Origin: Alphaproteobacteria bacterium
GTDB lineage: Bacteria; Pseudomonadota; Alphaproteobacteria; Caulobacterales; Parvularculaceae
Reading direction: 5' to 3'
Assembly: GCA_016125425.1 (NCBI GenBank)
Contig: WGLT01000020.1
Coordinates: 55,350 to 119,349 of the forward strand
DNA length: 64,000 nucleotides
Of this stretch, positions 1-7,906 are shown one piece after another. The notes under the pieces were generated by a model. The model made no database searches. It was not told the DNA's origin and saw only the letters and a list, made by a program, of their open reading frames with translations. The first letter of the stretch is position 1. Every line of letters starts with the position of its first letter. A program made the position numbers and the translations under genes.

Positions 1-343
1 GGATATAGACAGCGAAAAAGAACATCGAAGCGCAGTTGGCGTGCACATAACGCAACAGCCAGCCATAGTGGACGTCGCGCATGATGTATTCGAGGCTGTC
101 GAAAGCGAGATCTTTCTGCGGCGTGTAGTGCATCGCAAGAACGATGCCCGTGATGATCTGGATCATCAGGCACACGGCGAGAATGCCGCCGAATGTCCAC
201 CAGTAATTCAGGTTCTTCGGCGTCGGAAAATCGACGAAGCTGTCATAAGCGAGACGGATGATCGGCAGCCGGCGATCCATCCATTTTTCAAAGCCGGTCG
301 ACGGCTTGTAGGTCGATTGGTGATGCATTGCGTCGTCTTGCAT
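1..343 (-). CDS. petB: cytochrome b of the bc1 complex, N-terminal part (cut by window edge)
   Basis: The first 114 codons are visible and the rest lies outside the window. Cytochrome b carries the two b haems of ubiquinol:cytochrome c reductase in the inner membrane. The translated start has the usual family features: an N-terminal amphipathic stretch ending [14 protein letters not shown], a first membrane helix at about residues 51-71, and a second helix containing RYVHANCAS, whose His101 sits where a haem ligand is expected. The ATG at 343 lies 11 bases after the Rieske stop, so the two genes are co-transcribed in the normal order Rieske then cytochrome b. Cytochrome c1 would be expected next, outside the window. 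The family call is firm; only completeness is unknown. Confidence 0.95.
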   Translation of the reverse strand, partial: MQDDAMHHQSTYKPSTGFEKWMDRRLPIIRLAYDSFVDFPTPKNLNYWWTFGGILAVCLMIQIITGIVLAMHYTPQKDLAFDSLEYIMRDVHYGWLLRYVHANCASMFFFAVYI

Positions 344-354
344 GGCCCCGCCCC

Positions 355-948
355 TTAGCCGATCCGAATCGACGTGTCGGTGAGAAATTTATAAGTCGGG
401 ATGAAAAGGTTCTCCGGCGCCGGCCCTTTGCGGATGCGTCCCGAGACGTCGTATTGCGAGCCGTGGCACGGGCAGAACCATCCGTCGTAATCGCCGCGGT
501 TCTCGCCCTGCGCCGTGCCGAGCGGCACGCAGCCGAGATGCGTGCAGATGCCGACGACGAGCAGCCATTCGGGCTTGATCCGGCGGTTCTTGTCTTCGGC
601 GTCCGCTTTCGCCGGCAGATTGGCGTTCCGGGCGAGCGGATCCTTGAGAGCGCTCAGCGGGACGGCCTCCGCCTCGGCGATCTCTTCTTTCGTTCTGTGG
701 CGAATGAAGACCGGCTTTCCTTGCCAGACGACTTTCACGGCCTGGCCGACCGGAATCGCCGACAGGTCCACTTCCTTGGTCGACAGGGCGAGGACGGTCG
801 CGTCCGGATTCATCTGGCTCACCAGCGGCACCAGGACCCCCACCGAACCGACCGTCGCCATCGCGACGCTGAAGATATGGATGAAGTCGCGCCGCGTCGG
901 CTCGCCGCCAGCCATATTTCCATCATGGGAGTCGCTCATCGCGCTCAT
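355..948 (-). CDS. petA: ubiquinol-cytochrome c reductase iron-sulfur (Rieske) subunit
   Basis: Rieske protein of the cytochrome bc1 complex, 197 residues, which carries the 2Fe-2S cluster that takes electrons from ubiquinol to cytochrome c1. Both cluster-binding boxes are present: CTHLGC at residues 135-140 and CPCHG at 159-163, giving two Cys and two His ligands. The N-terminus has a twin-arginine motif (TRRDF, residues 18-22) followed by one hydrophobic helix at about 24-44, as expected for a Tat-exported, N-terminally anchored protein. Two in-frame ATGs exist (948 and 939); the first is used here. It is the first gene of the bc1 operon and starts opposite trmL across a 155-base shared promoter region. 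Confidence 0.95.
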   Translation of the reverse strand: MSAMSDSHDGNMAGGEPTRRDFIHIFSVAMATVGSVGVLVPLVSQMNPDATVLALSTKEVDLSAIPVGQAVKVVWQGKPVFIRHRTKEEIAEAEAVPLSALKDPLARNANLPAKADAEDKNRRIKPEWLLVVGICTHLGCVPLGTAQGENRGDYDGWFCPCHGSQYDVSGRIRKGPAPENLFIPTYKFLTDTSIRIG

Positions 949-1103
949 CGCCTGCCCCGTCCGTTTTTGCCCTAACAGAACGCCTCAGTTTGCCGGGCGT
1001 CTCTGGCACGCCTTATGACTCATGTCCAGCGCCGGACGGAGTGCGGCCTAGAGTCGCGAAGGCAAACGCCGATTCCCGGCATTTGCTGAGGAGTTTCAGA
1101 CAT

Positions 1104-1562
1104 ATGCGAGTCGCCCTCTTTCAACCCGACATACCCCAGAATGTCGGAGCGGTGATGCGAATCGCCGCTTGTTTCGGAGCCGGGCTGGACGTGATCGGTC
1201 CGTGCGGCTTCCCGCTCGATTCGCGCGAGGTGCGGCGCGTGGCCATGGACTACCGCCTGCTGGCGCCGCCCGCGCTCCATGCGAGCTGGGCCGGTTTCCT
1301 CGAGGCGGCGCGGCCGGCCGGTCGGCTGGTCCTGCTGACAACCAAGGGCGATGAACGCCTCTGGGACTTCCGGTTCGCCGAAAGTGACACCGTCTTGATG
1401 GGCCGGGAAAGCGCCGGCGTCCCGCCCGAAGTCCATGAAAATGTCGACGCGCGCCTCGCCATTCCGCTCGCCGACGGCGCGCGCTCTCTCAATGTCGCGG
1501 TCGCAGCGGCGGTCGCGCTGGCGGAGGCGAGACGGCAGGTCGGCTGGGGGCGGAGCGCTTGA
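1104..1562 (+). CDS. trmL: tRNA (cytidine(34)-2'-O)-methyltransferase
   Basis: Small SPOUT-class methyltransferase of 152 residues, the usual size for TrmL, which methylates the wobble ribose of certain leucine tRNAs using S-adenosylmethionine. The N-terminus (VALFQPDIPQNVGAVMRIA) and the C-terminal knot signatures (GRESAGVPPE, then IPLADGARSLNVAVAAAVAL) are typical. The ATG at 1104 is chosen because GAGGAG lies about ten bases upstream and the family motif begins at residue 3; upstream in-frame starts have no comparable site. It is divergent from the Rieske gene and is followed 60 bases later by hemF on the same strand. Confidence 0.92.
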   Translation: MRVALFQPDIPQNVGAVMRIAACFGAGLDVIGPCGFPLDSREVRRVAMDYRLLAPPALHASWAGFLEAARPAGRLVLLTTKGDERLWDFRFAESDTVLMGRESAGVPPEVHENVDARLAIPLADGARSLNVAVAAAVALAEARRQVGWGRSA

Positions 1563-1622
1563 TCTCGGCCGGCGCGGCTGCGAGAGGGATACGTCCGGCG
1601 AGACGGCCGAAACGGGTGAGCC

Positions 1623-2498
1623 ATGAAATCGGATGCGGAGAAAAAAGACGCGGCGAAAGCCTGGTTCGAAGCCCTGCAGGCGCGGCTCTGCGCCGCTTTC
1701 GAAGCGCTCGAAAACGCGGCCGGCGCCCTTTACGCCGATATGCCGGCGGGCCGGTTCGAACGCACACCGTGGCGGCGCGGGGCGGCCGGCGCCGATGAAG
1801 GCGGCGGCGTGATGGCGATCATGCGCGGGCGCGTTTTCGAGAAAGTCGGCGTCCACGTCTCCACCGTCTATGGCGAATTTTCAGATGAGTTCCGCAAACA
1901 GATTCCGGGCGCTGAACATGATCCGCGTTTCTGGGCGTCCGGCGTCTCGCTCATCGCGCATACGCGCAATCCGCATGCGCCCGCCGCGCACATGAATACG
2001 CGCATGATCGCGACGACGAAGACCTGGTTCGGCGGCGGCGGCGATCTCAATCCCATGCTCGATCGCTATCGCGATGATCGCCATCCCGACACGCTCGCCT
2101 TTCATGCGGCGATGCAGGCGGCGTGCGACCGACATGATGCGAATTATTATCCGCGCTACAAAAAATGGTGCGACGACTATTTCTATCTGCCGCATCGCAA
2201 GGAGCCGCGCGGCGTCGGCGGCATATTTTTCGACCGGCACGATACAGGCGACTGGAGCGCGGATTTCGCCTTCACGCGCGAGGTCGGCGAAGCGTTTCTC
2301 GACATTTATCCGCGTCTTGTCGGCGAGCGCATGAATACGCCCTGGACGCCCGAAGACCGCGAAGAGCAATTGATCCGCCGGGGACGCTACGCCGAGTTCA
2401 ATCTGCTCTACGACCGCGGCACGCAATTCGGGCTGAAAACCGGCGGCAATGTCGACGCCATCCTTTCGTCGATGCCGCCCGAAGCGAAATGGCCATAA
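1623..2498 (+). CDS. hemF: oxygen-dependent coproporphyrinogen III oxidase
   Basis: Converts coproporphyrinogen III to protoporphyrinogen IX in haem synthesis with molecular oxygen, in the cytoplasm. At 291 residues it has normal length. Recognisable family blocks include [15 protein letters not shown], the [20 protein letters not shown] region, [25 protein letters not shown], and the C-terminal [20 protein letters not shown] with [12 protein letters not shown]. The ATG at 1623 follows GGGTGAG. It lies beside bc1 genes, which need haem, and ends four bases before a strong hairpin terminator. Presence of HemF rather than HemN here suggests aerobic growth. Confidence 0.96.
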   Translation: MKSDAEKKDAAKAWFEALQARLCAAFEALENAAGALYADMPAGRFERTPWRRGAAGADEGGGVMAIMRGRVFEKVGVHVSTVYGEFSDEFRKQIPGAEHDPRFWASGVSLIAHTRNPHAPAAHMNTRMIATTKTWFGGGGDLNPMLDRYRDDRHPDTLAFHAAMQAACDRHDANYYPRYKKWCDDYFYLPHRKEPRGVGGIFFDRHDTGDWSADFAFTREVGEAFLDIYPRLVGERMNTPWTPEDREEQLIRRGRYAEFNLLYDRGTQFGLKTGGNVDAILSSMPPEAKWP

Positions 2499-2501
2499 GA
2501 A

Positions 2502-2528
2502 AAACGCGCTCCCCCGGGGAGCGCGTTT
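2502..2528. terminator. bidirectional hairpin terminator between hemF and the membrane protein gene
   Basis: A perfect 13-base-pair inverted repeat (2502-2514 with 2516-2528) whose arms start with AAACGCGCTCC on one strand and end in GGAGCGCGTTT on the other. A-rich and T-rich flanks give a U tract on both strands. It sits four bases after the hemF stop and 25 bases beyond the stop of the convergent gene, so it can serve both. Confidence 0.8.
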
Positions 2529-2552
2529 CCGTTTCCTCCCAATGGAAACCTT

Positions 2553-3023
2553 TTATCTTCCGCCCCGCACGCCGTGCAGTCCGGAAATCAAAGTCAACAG
2601 GCCGCCGCCTCCGGCGAGATAGGCGCCCCATTGCACCGCATCGGCGGAATCGTGCTTTGATCCGCCTATGGTCGTCAATATGAAATAGCCCACTGCGGCG
2701 ACGACGACGATCCCTGCGAGAGTCGTGATGAAGCTGACAAGCCTGCCGATGAAAGGCAGCATGCCGAGCACCCCGAGCGCCGCCGCGACGCCGGACACGA
2801 AGAGCGCGGCGAAAATCGCCTTGCCCTTGAGTTTGCCCTGCGGCTCGCAGTCGCCCTTGAGCGAAAAATTGCCGTTCTTCCAGCAGTTCAGCGTGTCCTT
2901 AACGTAGTCCAGGCCCGTTACGCTGACATCCTTGTCGATGCCTGCGACCTTCTGTTGCGCGCCGTATATCGGCGCGAACAGGATCGCAGCGATCACCGCC
3001 AAAGGAAGAAGAATTCGGATCAT
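2553..3023 (-). CDS. hypothetical multi-pass membrane protein
   Basis: I do not recognise this 156-residue protein. It starts with a hydrophobic segment that could be a signal peptide or anchor (residues 3-19), then has a soluble region of about 45 residues with two cysteines (in TLNCWKNGN and GDCEPQG) that could form a disulfide outside the cytoplasm. Three further hydrophobic stretches follow at about 68-90, 95-117 and 128-145, and the tail is short and basic. The ATG at 3023 follows GGGGAG. It is downstream of the exopolysaccharide genes on the same strand but separated from them by 212 bases, so membership in that operon is not shown. Confidence 0.6.
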   Translation of the reverse strand: MIRILLPLAVIAAILFAPIYGAQQKVAGIDKDVSVTGLDYVKDTLNCWKNGNFSLKGDCEPQGKLKGKAIFAALFVSGVAAALGVLGMLPFIGRLVSFITTLAGIVVVAAVGYFILTTIGGSKHDSADAVQWGAYLAGGGGLLTLISGLHGVRGGR

Positions 3024-3235
3024 GACCGCTCCCCGTTTACCCCTCGACTGACGGCGCTCACCTTAACCTTTCACCCTGTTAATGCCAAGCGACCGAAAAT
3101 TCCAAGGCTGGCCGGCGAATTCGCAGAAAACGCCATAACCAAACCGGAATCCCGGGCCGCGCGTTCTCGAAGGGAGCGCGGCCCTGCGAAAACCCGCGAC
3201 CGAATTGCAGGCGCAGGCAAGAACGGCGCGGTCGG

Positions 3236-4447
3236 CTAGAGAACGCCGAACGCCTCCAGCGTCCGGTCGAGAACGGCAAGCTGGGCGGACCATTCGAAGT
3301 CCCGCAGGATGCGCGCGCGCGCCGCCGCGCCGAGCGTCTGGCCCGCGGCGGGCTCGGCGATCAGCCGGCAGACCTCTTGCGCAAATTCGGCCGGGTCGTC
3401 GCGGATGATGATCTCGCGTCCGTCGACGGCGCCGACGCCGGCGTTCGCCGCCGATGTCGCCACGATCGGACGGGCCGTCGCCATCGCCTCGAGAACCTTG
3501 TTCTGAACGCCCCGGGCGACGCGCAGCGGCGCCGCGACGACACGCGCCTGCTGAAGATAGGGCCGCACGTCGTCGACGCGGCCCGTTACGCAAACGCCCG
3601 CAATTCCATCCAGCGCGCGAACCGGGGCCGCCGGATTGGACCCGACAATCGCAAATCGCGCGGACGGGAGGCGCTCCCGCACGCCGGGCCAGACAGCGCG
3701 AACGAACCAAAGCACGGCGTCGACATTGGCCGCATAATCCATCGCGCCGACGAACACGACATCCGCGGCGCAACCGTCGGCGAGCGGCGCGGCCGCCGGC
3801 GCAAAGTAGGCGGCGTCGACGCCATTGCGCAAAACGCGCGCGGCGCGCTCGATCCCCGGCCTGGCGTTGAGAATCGCCGCCTCGGCCTCGCTGACAGCGA
3901 AAGTCGCCTCGGCCCAATTGAGGATATCCGTCTCCGCCCGCGCGAGCCGATCGGCTTCGCGCGCATAGAGCCGGCGCGAAAGCGGATTTGTTCCGTTCAG
4001 GGAATATGCGCGCCATTTCTCCGAGTCGGCGTCGCAAAGATCGACGAAACGGGGCCGGCCGCCGGCGGGCGCGGCGATATAGGGCGCGACCGAAGAGGAA
4101 AAGGCGAATTCCGCCGCGAGAGTCCGCCGCCTCATTTCGCGCACATGCCTCGCCATTCGCACGTCGCGATAATAGCCGAAGCTGAAGGGCTCTGCGCCCA
4201 GCAAGGAAAGCCCGGCTCCGACGCGGGCGGCGATTTTTTTCAGCGGAACGAGTCGAACCGTCTCGCAAACCTTTTGCAGATGCGCTTCATGCGCCAGATC
4301 GGCCGGGTCGTCGACAAAGGCGGCGAGATGCACGCGAAAACGCTGCGCAAGATGCTCGACAAGCCTCCAGGAGCGGATCTTGTCGCCCTTGTCCGGCGGA
4401 TACGGAATCCGATGCGCCAGAAAGAGAATTTCCCGCTGGGCGCTCAT
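3236..4447 (-). CDS. glycosyltransferase of the XrtA/PEP-CTERM exopolysaccharide locus (Stp1-like, TIGR03087 type)
   Basis: Cytoplasmic GT-B glycosyltransferase, 403 residues, expected to add a sugar to the lipid-linked repeat unit. The N-terminus (ILFLAHRIPYPPDKGDKIRSW) matches the PEP-CTERM/EpsH1-associated sugar transferase family closely, and the C-terminal nucleotide-sugar half contains VRPYLQQARVVAAPLRVARG and VLEAMATARPIVAT, including the usual glutamate. The ATG at 4447 overlaps the TGA of the FemAB-like gene (ATGA), showing translational coupling; an upstream in-frame start would run into that gene. It is the last gene of the leftward exopolysaccharide transcript. Confidence 0.85.
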   Translation of the reverse strand: MSAQREILFLAHRIPYPPDKGDKIRSWRLVEHLAQRFRVHLAAFVDDPADLAHEAHLQKVCETVRLVPLKKIAARVGAGLSLLGAEPFSFGYYRDVRMARHVREMRRRTLAAEFAFSSSVAPYIAAPAGGRPRFVDLCDADSEKWRAYSLNGTNPLSRRLYAREADRLARAETDILNWAEATFAVSEAEAAILNARPGIERAARVLRNGVDAAYFAPAAAPLADGCAADVVFVGAMDYAANVDAVLWFVRAVWPGVRERLPSARFAIVGSNPAAPVRALDGIAGVCVTGRVDDVRPYLQQARVVAAPLRVARGVQNKVLEAMATARPIVATSAANAGVGAVDGREIIIRDDPAEFAQEVCRLIAEPAAGQTLGAAARARILRDFEWSAQLAVLDRTLEAFGVL

Positions 4448-5496
4448 GCAAGATGGCGCGCCAGCATGGGGCCGGCGGCGTTGGCGACCGCCAGCGGCAG
4501 CCGCCGCCACGCGGCCGAAGCGAGCGCGAATTTCGGATTCTGCGGATTAACGTTCGGGCTCGCGCGCGCGCCCAAGAGCGCATATTGATATTCGAGCGGC
4601 TTCGGCTCGAATCCCCAGTGACATTTGTAATCGAAAGAGCCGGTTCCGTATTTGCTGCGGCCGAAATCGAAGGTCTTGAGGCCCTGCGCATGACCGTCGC
4701 GCATTTTGAGCCAGATCGCGAGGTCGAAAGCGCGACTCCCGCGCGCTTGGCGCGTCGCGCCGAAATAATAGGGCATCACCCGGTCGCGAAAGGTGAAAGA
4801 CAACAAGGCGAGCACCGGCGCATCCGGCGTGCGAATGACAAGAATGTCGGCGCGGTCGGGAAATTCGTCCGCCAGAGCGCGCGCGAATTTTCGCGGAAAA
4901 ACCGGCGTGCCATGCTCGCGCAGCGCGCAAGCGTAAAGGTCGTAGAAAACATCGACATCGCCGCGACGGTCGACCGCAAGATCGCCGCCGGACAAGGCGG
5001 CGAGCGCTTTCCGCAATTCCGCGCGCCGGCGCCGCGGAATGGCGGCGAACTCGGCGTCCTCCCCGACCGCGAGGGGCCGCTCGAATGTCGCGTAGACGCT
5101 ATCCTTGACCGCCCAGCCCTCGATCGCTGCGCGCGCCGAACGCAGCTCGACATAACCGGCGCCGCAGCGCCGTCCTTCTTCAAGCGCGGCCTGCGCGAGG
5201 AAAAGCGCTGTCGCGGGATCATCCGCGAGAACGCCGCCCCCCACCGTGAACGCGGTGGAAATGAGGTTGCGCCCGAGCAGCGGGCTCCTCACGTCGATCA
5301 GCGGCAGAACGCCCGCGATTTCGCCGCCGCGCATCGCCGCGAGATAGCAGCCCCTGTAGCCGTAGCATTTCTCGATCACGCGCCGCCAGCCGAAGAGATG
5401 AAAGAAGGTTGCGGCCGGCGCGCGCCCGACATAGGCGTCCCAGTCGGCGGCGGCCTCCTCGCCCGCCCGGACGAGATGCAAGCCGCCGCCGCTCAT
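4444..5496 (-). CDS. FemAB-related protein, XrtA/PEP-CTERM system-associated
   Basis: A GNAT-fold protein of 350 residues belonging to the FemAB-like group found in exosortase-linked exopolysaccharide loci (TIGR03019 type). Recognisable parts are the N-terminal block ATFFHLFGWRRVIEKCYG, the middle VELRSARAAIEGWAVK, and the C-terminal DFGRSKYGTGSFDYKCHWGF followed by EPKPLEYQY. Characterised FemAB proteins transfer amino acids from tRNA to cell-wall precursors; the substrate of this subgroup is not known, and amino-acyl modification of the polysaccharide is an inference. It is coupled by ATGA overlaps to the deacetylase upstream and the glycosyltransferase downstream. Confidence 0.85.
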   Translation of the reverse strand: MSGGGLHLVRAGEEAAADWDAYVGRAPAATFFHLFGWRRVIEKCYGYRGCYLAAMRGGEIAGVLPLIDVRSPLLGRNLISTAFTVGGGVLADDPATALFLAQAALEEGRRCGAGYVELRSARAAIEGWAVKDSVYATFERPLAVGEDAEFAAIPRRRRAELRKALAALSGGDLAVDRRGDVDVFYDLYACALREHGTPVFPRKFARALADEFPDRADILVIRTPDAPVLALLSFTFRDRVMPYYFGATRQARGSRAFDLAIWLKMRDGHAQGLKTFDFGRSKYGTGSFDYKCHWGFEPKPLEYQYALLGARASPNVNPQNPKFALASAAWRRLPLAVANAAGPMLARHLA

Positions 5497-6395
5497 GCGG
5501 CCGCCCGGAGGGCGCCTGTCGCGAGCGCCCGATCAATCCGCCCCCAAACAAAGTCTTCAAGCAGCCGCTCCAGTTTCCGCTCCGCGCCCGCAAGATTGAA
5601 ATAGTGCCGCATGCGCGACTTCAGCGGGGCCGACCGGATGCGCGGCTGCGCGGGGTCGATCTCCCAGGGATGGAAATAGAAAATCGCCGGCCCGCCGAGA
5701 TCGCGCGTCGCGCGGGTGAGGAGCGCCCGGCTCGCCCGATAAGGCGCCGCGCGAAACCATCCGCCCCCGGCGCAGCTCACCCGCCGCCCGAAGAACTCGC
5801 AGGTGGCGACCGGCGCCTCGATAAAGCCCGCTCCCTTGATCGGAAAATGCGGCGCGCGCGGGCCGCGCGGATCGCCATAGTGGTCATGCGCGATCGGATG
5901 GGCGCTTGAGGAATAGAGATAGCCGAGCGAAGCCAGTATTTCATACGCCCAGGGCGAGCGCCGGTCGATCGAAAACCCAGGCGCGCGATAGCCGATCACC
6001 GGCGCGCCGGAAAGATCTTCCAGCAGCGCTTTGGCGCGCCGTGCGTCCTCCCGGAAGGCGCCCGGCGACTGATCGAACACCTTGGCGTGGCCGTAGCCAT
6101 GGCTCGCGACTTCATGCCCGCGCGATGCGATCTCGCGAACGAGCCAGGGCGCGCGTTCGGCGACCCAGCCCAGAACAAAGAAAGTGCCTTTTGCGCCATG
6201 CCTGTCGAACAGCTCCAGAACGCGTTGCGTGGATTCGCCGACCCGCAAGGGAAATCCGTCCCAACTGTCCGGGGAGATCACAGATGAAAACGCCCAGACC
6301 TGGAAATAATCTTCGACGTCGACCGACATGGCGAAGGACGCCGCTGCGTCGCCTGAAAGTTCCGGCGCGTCTTTATAGGGGATGAAAGCCGTCAT
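5493..6395 (-). CDS. polysaccharide deacetylase, XrtA/PEP-CTERM locus type (DUF3473 C-terminus)
   Basis: NodB-type deacetylase of 300 residues. The metal-binding motifs of the fold are present: SVDVEDYFQVWAF near residue 25 with its catalytic Asp, and SHGYGHAKVF with the His-x3-His pair. GYRAPGFSI forms the third motif and YFHPWEIDPAQPR the fourth, and the C-terminal domain has the DUF3473 pattern usual for this locus (TIGR03006 type). It should remove N-acetyl groups from the growing or exported polysaccharide. No signal peptide is visible. It starts nine bases after the ATPase stop and is coupled to the FemAB-like gene. Confidence 0.88.
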   Translation of the reverse strand: MTAFIPYKDAPELSGDAAASFAMSVDVEDYFQVWAFSSVISPDSWDGFPLRVGESTQRVLELFDRHGAKGTFFVLGWVAERAPWLVREIASRGHEVASHGYGHAKVFDQSPGAFREDARRAKALLEDLSGAPVIGYRAPGFSIDRRSPWAYEILASLGYLYSSSAHPIAHDHYGDPRGPRAPHFPIKGAGFIEAPVATCEFFGRRVSCAGGGWFRAAPYRASRALLTRATRDLGGPAIFYFHPWEIDPAQPRIRSAPLKSRMRHYFNLAGAERKLERLLEDFVWGRIDRALATGALRAAA

Positions 6396-6404
6396 GGCCC
6401 GCTT

Positions 6405-7904
6405 TCACCGCGTCTTGTCGCGGAGCTCCTGCAACAGAGTCTCGGCGCGCGACAGTCCCGCCGTAATCGCGTCGCATCGCTCCCGGCGGCGCGCTCTCCG
6501 CGATTCCAGCGACCGGCGCAGCCGGTCGGCGTTTGTATGGGCGACCTTCAGCTCCTCGCGCGTCTCAATGATCGCTTTCGCAACGATCTGGCGCCAATGT
6601 CTGCCCGCCATGTCGGACGCAGCCGCGCCTGTCTCCTCGCCCGCCGCCGCCGTCTTCTTGCGCGCCGCGCCCGCGGCGGAAGCGGCCGCGATCGCATTGG
6701 CGACGTCAATAAGGGTGGCCGGCGTGCGGGGCTGCGCATTGGCGAGCGCCTCTTCCGCCGCGCGCTGAGCGCGCAAGCGATCGAATACGCTGGCCGGGGC
6801 CGCCGTCGCATTCTCCGCGTCCGCTTCTGCGCGGACCTCGCCCGCCTCTTGCGCCTGATCGCCGCCCGGTTTCCGAACAGCGCCGAAGGGAATGACGACC
6901 GGCGATTTTTGCGGCGCCGGCGCTTTTCGCGCGCCCGGACCGGCGCTCCGGCGCGCGCCGGCCCCCTCGCCGCCCGCCGCGCGGCTAAGCGCCTGGACGT
7001 CTTCGCGCGCGGCTTCGCTTTCGTCGGCCTCACGCTTTTCGGTCTTGGGCTCCCGCTGCGATTCCAGACTCTCCCGGTCTTCCGCGCGTTCGAGAGTCTC
7101 TGATTTCAAATCGCTTTCGACCGTCTCCACTACGCGGACATCGATCGCATGCAGCTTCTCGATCGCGCAGTAGAGAAGGATGCGATTGCACAGCTTGTTG
7201 ATTTTACGCGGCACGCCGCCCGTCGCGCGGAAAATCGCCGCGAAGGCGTCGTCGGAAATGACCGGATCATTGTTCCAGCCGACAAGCGTCAGCCGATGAC
7301 GGATATAGTCGGTCGTCTCTTCAAGCCCCAGGGGCTCAAGATGGTAGCTCGCGATCACCCGCTGACGCAGTTGCTCCATGTCGGGCTTGGCGAGAATATC
7401 GCGGAATTCCGGCTGTCCGACGAGAAACACCTGAAACAGCGGCGTGCCGTCATAATCCATATTCGACAGCATGCGCAGCTCTTCGATCGTCTTCACGGGA
7501 AGGTTTTGCGCTTCGTCGACGATGAGCAAGACGCGCCGGCCGCGATTCATCTGGTCGAACAGAAAGTCCTCGAAGGCTTCGATCTCCGCGCTCTTTCCCT
7601 GTCCTGACGGCTCGATCCGGAAGGCGGACAAAACATGCGAGAGCAGAGCGGACGGCTCGAGATTCGCCGTGAGAAGGTGCGCCGCGACGACATTGGAGCG
7701 GTCAAGCTGATCGATCAGATGGCCGATCAGGATCGACTTGCCGGCGCCGATTTCGCCGGTGATGACAATGAATCCTTCCGCCTGCCTCAGACCGTAATGC
7801 AGATACGCCATCGCCTTGTTGTGGCTGCGGCTTCCGAAAAAGAATTTCGGATCCGGATTCAGCCGGAAAGGCGCGGCGTTGAAACGGAAGAACTCTTCAT
7901 ACAT
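6405..7904 (-). CDS. XrtA/PEP-CTERM-associated AAA ATPase with long C-terminal extension
   Basis: ExeA/GspA-like ATPase of 499 residues. The N-terminal domain has Walker A at residues 50-57 (GEIGAGKS), Walker B as LLIVDEAQN, the sensor region FLVGQPEFRDIL and GGVPRKINKLCNR, all typical of the putative secretion ATPase of this locus (TIGR03015 type). The recognised domain ends near residue 275. The remaining 220 residues are highly charged and Ala/Arg-rich and finish in a likely coiled coil (residues about 430-499), which is longer than I expect for the family. Its role may be to energise or position the export machinery at the inner membrane. It begins two bases after the stop of the outer-membrane protein gene. 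Confidence 0.88.
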   Translation of the reverse strand: MYEEFFRFNAAPFRLNPDPKFFFGSRSHNKAMAYLHYGLRQAEGFIVITGEIGAGKSILIGHLIDQLDRSNVVAAHLLTANLEPSALLSHVLSAFRIEPSGQGKSAEIEAFEDFLFDQMNRGRRVLLIVDEAQNLPVKTIEELRMLSNMDYDGTPLFQVFLVGQPEFRDILAKPDMEQLRQRVIASYHLEPLGLEETTDYIRHRLTLVGWNNDPVISDDAFAAIFRATGGVPRKINKLCNRILLYCAIEKLHAIDVRVVETVESDLKSETLERAEDRESLESQREPKTEKREADESEAAREDVQALSRAAGGEGAGARRSAGPGARKAPAPQKSPVVIPFGAVRKPGGDQAQEAGEVRAEADAENATAAPASVFDRLRAQRAAEEALANAQPRTPATLIDVANAIAAASAAGAARKKTAAAGEETGAAASDMAGRHWRQIVAKAIIETREELKVAHTNADRLRRSLESRRARRRERCDAITAGLSRAETLLQELRDKTR

Positions 7905-7906
7905 CG

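Noticed and set aside
1020..1856. Minus-strand frame (278 codons) across trmL and the hemF start
   Set aside because: Covers two genes with clear family signatures on the plus strand and has no domain of its own.
3377..4588. Long plus-strand frame (403 codons) across the glycosyltransferase gene
   Set aside because: Antisense to a well-supported glycosyltransferase; the translation is Arg-rich with no recognisable domain.
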